Source: Acidobacteriaceae bacterium (lineage in GTDB: Bacteria > Acidobacteriota > Terriglobia > Terriglobales > Acidobacteriaceae). From it: a stretch of 64,000 bases of DNA. Shown piece by piece: positions 8,218-14,979 of this stretch; positions within the stretch are counted from its first letter, which is position 1; each line of letters begins with the position of its first letter. The stretch spans positions 37,110 to 101,109 of the forward strand of contig JASHRF010000118.1 in assembly GCA_030037545.1 (NCBI GenBank), in the 5' to 3' direction. A program made the translations under genes and the position numbers. Below the pieces are notes generated by a model, which worked only from the letters and a program-made list of their open reading frames with translations, made no database searches and was not told the DNA's origin.

Positions 8218-10068
8218 ATGTCCAGCAAATCTTTCGTAAATTCCGCATCGCCAAACGCCGCTTCCGGTTCGCGCAACGCTACTGAGGTTTTTGCCGTCCA
8301 TGGCGCCGATCCTGAGATTCTGGCTTTCGCCATGGCCAAATATTCGCGCTCGGCTCTTTCCATGCGCGAGTCGCTCAGTGAGATCAGCGCCCAGCGCGCC
8401 GAGCAGTTCCTCAACACCTTTTATTTCCAATACGGTCACCGCTCCATCGCCGACTTGGCTCACATTGCCTTCGCCGTCGAGCGCCTCAGCCTCATGGCGG
8501 CACTCGTGCTCGTCGATGAGCAGCGCTGGGACGGCCAGGAGCGCTCTACTCGTTACCAGAACTTTCAGACGTCTGGATGGTATCTTCCTGATTTTGGAGC
8601 AGATGCGGAGTTGGCCGCGCTCTTCACCGCAACCATCGAAAAACTGTACGCTGCCTACCGGCGCACCTCCGCGGCCGCCCTCGAGGTACTGCGCCGGCGC
8701 ATTCCCTGCCCCGTCACCATGAAGCCGGAGGCCTACGAGCGCACCCTTAAGGCCCGGGCCTTCGACGTGGCTCGCTACCTGCTGCCACTGGCCACCAACA
8801 CCTCGCTGGGTCAGATCGTGAGCGCGCGCACGCTGGAGACGCAGGTCTCGCGGCTGCTCTCCCACCCCGCCGCCGAGGTTCGCGACCTAGGCGCGCGCCT
8901 GCGCCAGGCTGCCATCGGTCCCGCTTGGAACGTCAACACCGCCGCGGCCCAGGCGTTCGTCCACAAACTGGCCGCCTGGGAAGGCCGCGCCGCCCAGGAA
9001 GGCTTCAGCCCCTACGAGGAGCTCCGGGAAAATCTCGACGAAGTGGAGCATGGCTTGAAAGGGCACGACCGGGGAACCCGCTCGCAACAAGAAGATGGGG
9101 CCTCGGCTCTTGAGGGATTAGCCGCCGAAGCCGCCCGCCTCTTCACGCGCGATGTCCGCACCGCCCCCACCCTGGTCAAATACGCTCAGCCCAATCCCTA
9201 CCAGATCGAAACGCGCCGCGAGCTGGCCCAGGCCGCAGCGGAACTTCTGCCAACCCTCTCAACCGAAAGTCTGCCCCACGCAGTGGCCCACGCCGTGGTC
9301 GATCTGGTGGAACGCACCGAAACGCTCGAAGTCGAGATCGCCGCCACGCTGCTCTACTCCGCCAGCCACCACCCCTACCGCCAGATTCGCGACCTGGTCG
9401 CCGCCCTGCCCGCCGCGCGCGTCAACGAGATCGTCGATCTCGGCCTGCGCCACCGCGGCCGCCATGATGAGCCCCTTCGCGCTTTCCACGCCGGTGCAGC
9501 CCTGCGTTTCGACCTGCTCATGGACATCGGCGCCTTCCGCGACCTGCACCGCCATCGCCGCTGCACCCAGATCATTCAGGGCTTTACCACCCTGCACGGG
9601 TACGAAACCCCCGGCTCCGGCGACCTCCCAGCCGGTATCGACATCCTGGCCGAAGCCGGCGTTATCGACGACTACTGCTCCACCGTGGAAGCCGCCCACG
9701 CGGCCAGCGAACGCATCGCCGCCAGCCGCGCGCTCCAAACCGCCGCCTTGAAAGGGCACGACTTCAGTCGTGCCGAAAATGCCGCAGAAAAGACCGGGGC
9801 TTTAGCCCCGGAGGAGAGCTTCGCTGCTGAAGCTGCCCAGTCCGCTCTCTACCTCCTGCCCCTGGCCACGCGCGTTCGCGCCCTCTTCAAAATGGATTTC
9901 GCTGAAGTGCAATACATTTCCGAGTTGCGCTCGGCGCCCGCCGGCCACTTCAGCTACCGGCGCGTAGCCTGGGAAATGTTTTTAGCCCTCCAGCGTCAGC
10001 ACCCGGCGCTGGCCAAGCATATCCGCGTTACCGACTTCACACAACCCATCGACATGCTGCAGCGGTGA
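8218..10068 (+). CDS. Tandem ThyX-like (FAD-dependent thymidylate synthase-like) protein
   Basis: 616 residues, about twice the size of a normal ThyX subunit, and made of two ThyX-like halves. The first half has FYFQYGHRSIADLAH and QERSTRY (Ser110-Tyr113), matching the second half of the ThyX signature RHRxxSxNExSxRY, but lacks RHR. The second half has HRHRRCTQIIQ, matching the first part of the signature, but lacks SxRY. True ThyX makes dTMP from dUMP using FAD and methylene-tetrahydrofolate; whether this protein does so is uncertain. Two in-frame insertions (residues about 280-305 and 511-533) derive from intergenic palindromic repeat DNA. Its stop overlaps the GTG start of the next gene (GTGA). 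Confidence 0.72.
   Translation: MSSKSFVNSASPNAASGSRNATEVFAVHGADPEILAFAMAKYSRSALSMRESLSEISAQRAEQFLNTFYFQYGHRSIADLAHIAFAVERLSLMAALVLVDEQRWDGQERSTRYQNFQTSGWYLPDFGADAELAALFTATIEKLYAAYRRTSAAALEVLRRRIPCPVTMKPEAYERTLKARAFDVARYLLPLATNTSLGQIVSARTLETQVSRLLSHPAAEVRDLGARLRQAAIGPAWNVNTAAAQAFVHKLAAWEGRAAQEGFSPYEELRENLDEVEHGLKGHDRGTRSQQEDGASALEGLAAEAARLFTRDVRTAPTLVKYAQPNPYQIETRRELAQAAAELLPTLSTESLPHAVAHAVVDLVERTETLEVEIAATLLYSASHHPYRQIRDLVAALPAARVNEIVDLGLRHRGRHDEPLRAFHAGAALRFDLLMDIGAFRDLHRHRRCTQIIQGFTTLHGYETPGSGDLPAGIDILAEAGVIDDYCSTVEAAHAASERIAASRALQTAALKGHDFSRAENAAEKTGALAPEESFAAEAAQSALYLLPLATRVRALFKMDFAEVQYISELRSAPAGHFSYRRVAWEMFLALQRQHPALAKHIRVTDFTQPIDMLQR
9055..9069 (+). repeat. Partial copy of the two-hairpin palindromic repeat, inside the ThyX-like gene
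   Basis: The 15 bases TTGAAAGGGCACGAC are identical to the start of the full element at 9748. The following bases diverge, so this looks like a truncated copy. It is read in frame as LKGHD at residues 280-284 and lies in the linker between the two ThyX-like halves. Confidence 0.5.
9748..9813 (+). repeat. Two-hairpin palindromic (REP-like) element translated in frame
   Basis: The element has hairpin 1 at 9755-9774 (8-bp perfect stem GGCACGAC/GTCGTGCC, loop TTCA) and hairpin 2 at 9794-9811 (7-bp stem CCGGGGC/GCCCCGG, loop TTTA), with a 19-base spacer. The same architecture with the same loops occurs at 13366-13433 between genes. Here it keeps the reading frame and adds residues 511-533 (LKGHDFSRAENAAEKTGALA and on) to the ThyX-like protein. 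A hydrophilic, Ala/Glu-rich insertion in the second half suggests a surface loop. Confidence 0.75.
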
Positions 10069-11240
10069 TCGCGACCTCGATTGCATTGTGCGAAAATTTA
10101 AGTTTGCACACCCCATCCAAGTTTCGCCTGCTCGTGGTGCGCCTGGGCGCCATGGGCGACATCCTGCACGCCCTGCCCGCAGTCACCGCGCTGCGCCTTG
10201 CCCATCCCGAGTGGGAGATTGGCTGGGTGGTCGAGCCGCGCTGGCAGGCGCTGCTGACGGCAGGGAACAGGGAAACAAGGGAACGAGGAAACGAGAAAAC
10301 AGGGACTGAGGGATCGGGGGCCACGGACTCCGCGCAGCCGCTTGTCGACCGGCTGCATTTTGCGCCGGCCAGGCAATGGGGCAAGCGACCGCTGAGCCCG
10401 CGGACCCTGCGCGAAATCAAGTCTCTGCGCCGCGAGCTGCGCGCCTGCTCCTATGACGCCATGCTCGATTTTCAGGGCGCCGTCCGCTCGGCCGCTATCG
10501 GCCGCATGGCCGGAGCTGGCCGCGTGATCGGCGAATTCCAGCCCCGCGAGCGGGCCGCGCGCTGGCTCTTTTCCGAGCGCATCTCTACCGGCGGCGCGCA
10601 CGTGATCGAGCAGGACATGGAGTTGGCCCGCGCCGTGGCCGGCGACCGTCTTGAGCCCGCGGCTCCTTTGCTCCCCGTCGATCCCCAGGCCGAAGCTTGG
10701 CTCGAATCGTTTTCCGCCGCTCAGCTCGCCGCCCCCGCGACCGCAGGCGCCGGCTGTCGGATCGCGCTGCTCACGCCCGGAGCCGGTTGGGGCGCCAAAC
10801 GCTGGCCCATCGAGCGCTACGCCGCCGTCGCGCGGGGCCTCGCCGAACGCGGACTGCGCGTGCTCATCAACGCCGGTCCCGGCGAGGAGCTGCTGGCTGA
10901 CCAGATTCGATCCGCATCCGCCGCCGCGGCCACTCCGGTCTGCCCATCCCTCAGCCAGCTCATCGCGCTCACCCGGCGCATCGCGCTCTGCATCGCCGGA
11001 GACACCGGCCCGCTGCACCTGGCCTGTGCACTGGGTAAGCCGGTCGTCGGCATCTACGGCCCCACCGATCCCAGCCGCAACGGCCCATACGGCACGCGCG
11101 CCGTCGTCCTGCGCAGCCCCTTCAGTCGTCGCGACCACAGCCGCCGCGCCGAACCCGAATCGGGCCTGCTCACCATCAGCCCTGAAGACGTGCTCCAGGC
11201 CGCCGACACTTTGCTGGCGGGGGAAAATAGTCAAGCATGA
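10065..11240 (+). CDS. Glycosyltransferase family 9 (heptosyltransferase-like)
   Basis: 391 residues from a GTG at 10065 that overlaps the ThyX-like stop. GT9 enzymes such as WaaC/WaaF add heptose to the LPS inner core at the inner membrane face. Visible marks are the N-terminal LLVVRLGAMGDILHALPAV, the central PGAGWGAKRWP and the donor-site stretch GDTGPLHLACALGKPVVGIY followed by GPTDP. After WQALLTA the protein carries an odd hydrophilic run (NRETRERGNEKTGTEGSG, residues about 66-90) encoded by purine-rich low-complexity DNA; homologs are expected to go almost directly to LVDRL. The 3' end overlaps the following methyltransferase by 4 bases (ATGA), so the three genes are probably cotranscribed. 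Confidence 0.85.
   Translation: MIATSIALCENLSLHTPSKFRLLVVRLGAMGDILHALPAVTALRLAHPEWEIGWVVEPRWQALLTAGNRETRERGNEKTGTEGSGATDSAQPLVDRLHFAPARQWGKRPLSPRTLREIKSLRRELRACSYDAMLDFQGAVRSAAIGRMAGAGRVIGEFQPRERAARWLFSERISTGGAHVIEQDMELARAVAGDRLEPAAPLLPVDPQAEAWLESFSAAQLAAPATAGAGCRIALLTPGAGWGAKRWPIERYAAVARGLAERGLRVLINAGPGEELLADQIRSASAAAATPVCPSLSQLIALTRRIALCIAGDTGPLHLACALGKPVVGIYGPTDPSRNGPYGTRAVVLRSPFSRRDHSRRAEPESGLLTISPEDVLQAADTLLAGENSQA
10264..10308 (+). repeat. Purine-rich GGGAAC-type low-complexity stretch inside the GT9 gene
   Basis: Bases here alternate AGGGAACAGGGAAACAAGGG-like units with almost no pyrimidines. It is translated in frame as a Glu/Arg/Asn/Thr-rich segment. Similar units appear at the 3' side of the DUF2071 gene (7121-7150, on the other strand) and at 61205-61228. 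Confidence 0.55.
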
Positions 11241-11887
11241 GCGAGAATCCCTCACCCGGCCGGAACCCTCCTCCAAAGGTCCGCTCCATGCAATGGTGGC
11301 AGAAGATTGTGCGCCGCATCCGCGTCCCGCTCGGCTTCCTCGCCGCCGCGCTCTATCTGTTCGAGCTGTGGCGCCACGCTCCGCGACCCGCCGCCGTCGC
11401 CTGCAGCCTCGCACTGGCTGTCCCTGGTCTCGCCCTGCGTGGCTACGCCTCAGGATACGTGCGGAAGAATCGCGAGCTGACCCAGACCGGCCCCTATGCC
11501 CACACGCGCAACCCTCTTTATCTTGGCTCCATGCTCATCGCCGCCGGATTTGCCGTCGCCTTGCTTAGCTGGGTCTTTGCGCTGGCGCTGGCCATCGGCT
11601 TTGCCATTGTTTATATCCCCACGATCGCATCGGAAGAGCGTTACCTGCTCGCCACCTTCCCGGGCTATGGCGCTTATTGCCGCCGCGTGCCCCGGCTCAT
11701 CCCGCGGCTTACGCCGGCCCGGCCCGCGGACGATAGCGAAGCAGGTTCCGGCGCCTTCTCGTTCGCCCTCTACCTCAAGCACCGCGAGTACAATGCTCTC
11801 ATAGGGGCCGTACTGCTTTACCTCAGCCTGCTCTTTCTAAGGCCGGCGGTGGAGGCGATTCTGCACCGGGCAGCGAATCTGTCCTGA
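11237..11887 (+). CDS. Isoprenylcysteine carboxyl methyltransferase/PEMT-like membrane protein
   Basis: 216 residues. The C-terminal half has the ICMT/phospholipid-methyltransferase signature GPYAHTRNPLYLGSMLIAAG followed by hydrophobic helices and a late EERYLLATFPGYGAYCRRVP, where Glu and Tyr normally contact S-adenosylmethionine. About four to five membrane segments are visible. Bacterial members methylate small lipophilic or isoprenoid-like substrates, mostly unknown. It starts 4 bases inside the GT9 gene end, suggesting a link to envelope glycolipid modification, but the substrate is not deducible. Confidence 0.8.
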   Translation: MSENPSPGRNPPPKVRSMQWWQKIVRRIRVPLGFLAAALYLFELWRHAPRPAAVACSLALAVPGLALRGYASGYVRKNRELTQTGPYAHTRNPLYLGSMLIAAGFAVALLSWVFALALAIGFAIVYIPTIASEERYLLATFPGYGAYCRRVPRLIPRLTPARPADDSEAGSGAFSFALYLKHREYNALIGAVLLYLSLLFLRPAVEAILHRAANLS

Positions 11888-11938
11888 AAAGCGATTCTGC
11901 GCCGCCTGCAGTGATCGTCTTTCTGCCCGTTGGGGTAC

Positions 11939-12024
11939 AGCGGAACCAGAGTAGATGGAACCAGGAGCCGCCCCCAGCCACACTTCGCAAACCAACGCGA
12001 GGGCGCGGTTACTCTGGTCCCGCT
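11939..12024. repeat. MITE-like intergenic repeat, family with AACCAGAGT ends, copy 1
   Basis: The left end AGCGGAACCAGAGTA (11939-11953) and right end TACTCTGGTCCCGCT (12010-12024) are inverted repeats with one mismatch over 15 bases. The interior shares AACCAGAGTA, then ATG, then GGAGCC near the left end and GCGAGGGC near the right with a second copy at 47177-47284. It lies between the ICMT-like gene and DUF3108. No ORF is present in it. Confidence 0.65.
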
Positions 12025-12074
12025 CTAAGCCCGTAAATGCGTGACCGTTCGAATCGATCGATTGCCAAGGAGTC

Positions 12075-12899
12075 ATGCCGACGTTGAAGATGCGCGCCCC
12101 TACCGCGGCCTTTTTCTGTGCGCTTGCCTGCCTGGCCTCAGGCGCCAGTCCGACCCAACTTCCGGCGCAGAGTCCAGTCGCGGCGCCCGCCGGCTCGCCG
12201 CCAAATCAGCTCACCCCTCCGCAGCCCGGCTTCAGCTTTCCTGACAAGCAGACGTTCACCTACGCGGTCGACTGGCGCGTTTTTCCCGCCGGCATCGCGG
12301 TCATTCACTTCCAGTCCCAGGGCGACAACGAGCAAATCTCCGCCAGCGCCCAAACCAGCGGCGCCATCAACCTCATCTTTCACGTCGACGACCGTTTTCA
12401 GTCCATGTTCGATCGCCAGCACGGCTGCAGCTACCAGTTCAACAAGCAGACCGTGGAGGGCCGCCGCCAGATCGACGCCACCCTGCGCCTCGATTACGCC
12501 CAATCCAAGGCCATCAACGACCAGAAAAACCTCGTCAACGGCCAGACCCGCCACGTTGAATCTCCCATCCACGGCTGCCTCACCGACCTGCTCACCGGCA
12601 TCTTCTACGCCGCGTCGCAGCCCTTGCAACTGGGCCACAACTTCGTAATCCCGGTTTTCGACGCCCAGCACACCATCCCCGTCACCATGAAGGTAGAAGC
12701 GCGCGAGGAGATCAAGACCCCCCTGGGCGCCTTCAAGACGCTGCGCGTGCAGCCCACGGCGGACGCGGGCGTGGTCAAAAACCGCGGCGACATCTGGATC
12801 TGGTACACCGACGACGCCCGTCACCTCCCCGTGCAGATGCGCGCCCGCCTCTTCTGGGGAACCATCACCTTCCGCCTGACGGGAAACGAGAATAAGTAG
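12075..12899 (+). CDS. DUF3108 exported protein
   Basis: 274 residues with an N-terminal signal peptide (PTAAFFCALACLASGASP), then a Pro-rich linker and a DUF3108 domain: FTYAVDWRVFPAGIAVIHF, the central DLLTGIFYA, and the late GDIWIWYTDDARHLPVQM. DUF3108 proteins are periplasmic or outer-membrane-associated beta-rich proteins of unknown activity, often beside LPS/lipid A or envelope biogenesis genes. The nearby GT9 and ICMT-like genes fit an envelope setting, but a promoterless operon link is broken by the 187-base gap containing the repeat. Confidence 0.82.
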   Translation: MPTLKMRAPTAAFFCALACLASGASPTQLPAQSPVAAPAGSPPNQLTPPQPGFSFPDKQTFTYAVDWRVFPAGIAVIHFQSQGDNEQISASAQTSGAINLIFHVDDRFQSMFDRQHGCSYQFNKQTVEGRRQIDATLRLDYAQSKAINDQKNLVNGQTRHVESPIHGCLTDLLTGIFYAASQPLQLGHNFVIPVFDAQHTIPVTMKVEAREEIKTPLGAFKTLRVQPTADAGVVKNRGDIWIWYTDDARHLPVQMRARLFWGTITFRLTGNENK

Positions 12900-13135
12900 C
12901 GCCGCTCGCCTGCCGCTCCCAACCGGACTTTGCCGGCCTCAGGGTGCCTCCTGACGGGCAATTGAGGCATCGATGACCTCCGCCGCGAGCGCCGCGCCAA
13001 CGCCCCGGCGAACCCCGGCCGTCTTGTGACATCAATACCCTAACCCTTGAAGGGACAAGAGCGCACCAGGCCCCGTAGGCCAAACCACGGCCGGAACGCA
13101 CCCGCGACCAACCTCGAAGCCGCCGGGGCGTTCGC

Positions 13136-13343
13136 TCATGTTCCGGGAACACCAATTCCAGGCAACGGTACCGTCCAGATGAGGTTCGAGTCCGGCATCG
13201 TAAGGTATGCCACATTCAGATAAGGATCGACCGCAATCGCGGTCACAGGTGACGGTGTCGGCACAGAGGTGAAAACATAATTACCTGCTATGTCCGTGAT
13301 TGTGAACCCGCTGGGAGTCGCGGTGACCGCCAGCCGCCGTTAG
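13136..13343 (-). pseudogene. C-terminal fragment of a beta-propeller (YncE/NHL-like) protein
   Basis: Read on the reverse strand this gives an open stretch of about 65 codons ending in TGA at 13136-13138. It includes GFTITDIAGNYVFTSVPTP, then AIAVDPYLNVAYLTMPDSN and LPGIGVPGT. The AIAVDP..N.AYL pattern is typical of repeated blades in YVTN/NHL-type secreted propeller proteins. There is no upstream gene: the frame is cut at about 13343, exactly where a MITE-like element begins. The bases 12900-13135 hold nothing recognisable. Confidence 0.55.
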
Positions 13344-13468
13344 CAGCCTGTGGTAAAAGTCGAGTTTTGAAAGGGCACGGCTTCAGCCGTGCCGCAAGTG
13401 GTCTCAAATCAATGCGGCTTTAGCCGCTGAGGAATGGTTTTTCTCGAATTTTTGACTTTCGCCACAGG
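13344..13468. mobile_element. MITE-like element containing a two-hairpin palindromic repeat
   Basis: Outer inverted repeats CCTGTGGTAAAAGTC (13347-13361) and GACTTTCGCCACAGG (13454-13468) pair with two mismatches over 15 bases. The element is flanked by the direct repeat CCGTTAG at 13337-13343 and 13469-13475, consistent with a 7-bp target-site duplication. Inside are hairpins at 13374-13393 (GGCACGGC/GCCGTGCC, loop TTCA) and 13414-13427 (GCGGC/GCCGC, loop TTTA), the same design as 9748-9813. It has no coding capacity, so any mobility would depend on a transposase elsewhere. Confidence 0.65.
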
Positions 13469-13544
13469 CCGTTAGGGTGCCTATTAACATGCGTCGCGGG
13501 ACTGTCACTTGTACTCCCTCCTCTCAAATCGACTGCGAGCCCGG

Positions 13545-14312
13545 CTACCGTTGGATTCCCATATCTTGGAGCAGCCCGCTGAAGAGAGCCATGTTCGCAG
13601 CCGCCGAGCGCGCGGCGAGGTACTGGTCAAGCCTCATGTATGCGTCGTTCGCTGCATCTTCGACACTGAACGTCTCGCCAACACGAGGCACCGGCTGGCC
13701 GCGAGGGAGAAAACCAATCTTTCCATTGTTGGACTTCAGTTGGGACAGGAGCAAAAGTGCCTCGTCGGGAAGGCAGGAGGCCGGATGCTCTTTTACGGAG
13801 CTCAGGGCCGGGGAATAAGCCTCCAGGAACCACCGGAAGCGGTGGACCGTCTGCACATCCGTTCGAATAGGGCCGGCATGGTTGCCTTGTGCCTGGGCCA
13901 TTAACCAGTTGAACGCCGCGGCGACGGCGGTCTCCGGGATGTATTTTGTGGGGTCGTGTCGCGCCGCCTGGTCCGCCGAGGCAAGGCGACGCGCAAGCTG
14001 GGCGAAATCGCCTTGGCTGACGTGCGACGCTGTCATGCGCATCAGCTCTGTCGCGTAGCTCAGGTCGCCTGCGGGGCTGGCCGCGCGCTGCGCATAGGCG
14101 CTGAGCGAATTAAGGAAGGCGCTTGGACCGCCTGCGGAGGGGGAGCCGGCGGCTTGCGCGCCTAGGATCAACGGCGCGATAAAAGCGGCCAGCAGGACCC
14201 ACGCCGCGGGCGCCATGATGCGCGCCGCCAGCCGGCGGTCGATTAGGGCACCGCATTCGGGCCGCGAACGCGGCTGGAGGTTGAGGGCACGGCTCGTCGT
14301 GCGACTCGTCAT
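13545..14312 (-). CDS. Hypothetical exported protein
   Basis: I do not recognise a family. Starting at the ATG at 14312 gives 255 residues: a basic N-terminus with a hydrophobic helix (APAAWVLLAAFIAPLILGAQ), then a largely helical, Ala/Ser-rich body with SAFLNSLSAYAQRA, DAANDAYMRLDQYLAARSAA and NMALFSGLLQDMGIQR. It is probably exported and either anchored or cleaved after LGAQA. A start 33 codons further upstream is possible, but its residues look like noncoding translation. No neighbouring gene on the same strand suggests a role. Confidence 0.6.
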   Translation of the reverse strand: MTSRTTSRALNLQPRSRPECGALIDRRLAARIMAPAAWVLLAAFIAPLILGAQAAGSPSAGGPSAFLNSLSAYAQRAASPAGDLSYATELMRMTASHVSQGDFAQLARRLASADQAARHDPTKYIPETAVAAAFNWLMAQAQGNHAGPIRTDVQTVHRFRWFLEAYSPALSSVKEHPASCLPDEALLLLSQLKSNNGKIGFLPRGQPVPRVGETFSVEDAANDAYMRLDQYLAARSAAANMALFSGLLQDMGIQR

Positions 14313-14979
14313 CTCAGGCCCCTGTTGCTCCGCCGCGGAATACGCCGGAGGGCGCAGACACCCGTCACCTAGAGGGCAACGTCGTAACTCACGCAGGATC
14401 GGGGATAACAAACGCCGAGGGGAGACATGCCGCCCTATTGCTAACCCAGCCGGCTGTGTCTTTGACCTTCACTGCACACGAACGAAATTCACCTTAGGTC
14501 TTTATGGGTCGCGCGTCAAGCCATTTCGCATTAGCATTGCATTCATCCGCGAGAGGTGCGAACCCAAACCGGCCAGCCCGCGAACTTGGCGTTTTTCCGT
14601 TGTCAATACCTCCCGTCCCAAAAATTTCCCATCCATTTTCTTTTGAGGCACATACGCCAGGCAAAAAACTGTGGGTTATTTCCCCTCGATCGCTATCCTC
14701 TAAATGAGGCCGGAAACAGCGCTGCCTCCCGCCGTGGCCCGCCTTGGACCGGCATCGACCCGCGCTGATTCGGCCTTCTGGTTTCGGAGTTTATATGCCG
14801 TTTTCCGCAACAAAACAGCATGTTGCGCACCGGAATTCTTCCGGTATCCCCTTGAAACCGCGAGATTTGCTCAAAAACGCCGGTACACCCCCCCGGGGGG
14901 GGTAGTTTCCCATTTCAGGAAGGAGCCGGCACAGAAGATGCAGCTCAGCGCGAACACGCCCGACGGCGCCGTCGCAAGT
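14313..14979. other. Long intergenic region with two hairpins and a C7G8 palindrome
   Basis: No convincing gene was found in these ~670 bases. The notable part is 14830-14902. It contains ACCGGAATTCTTCCGGT (a 7-bp stem with a 3-base loop) and, 40 bases on, a run of seven C followed by eight G at 14888-14902. The run sits near the end of the DUF3300 gene on the opposite strand and could affect transcription, but there is no T-tract, so a terminator is not claimed. Confidence 0.45.
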
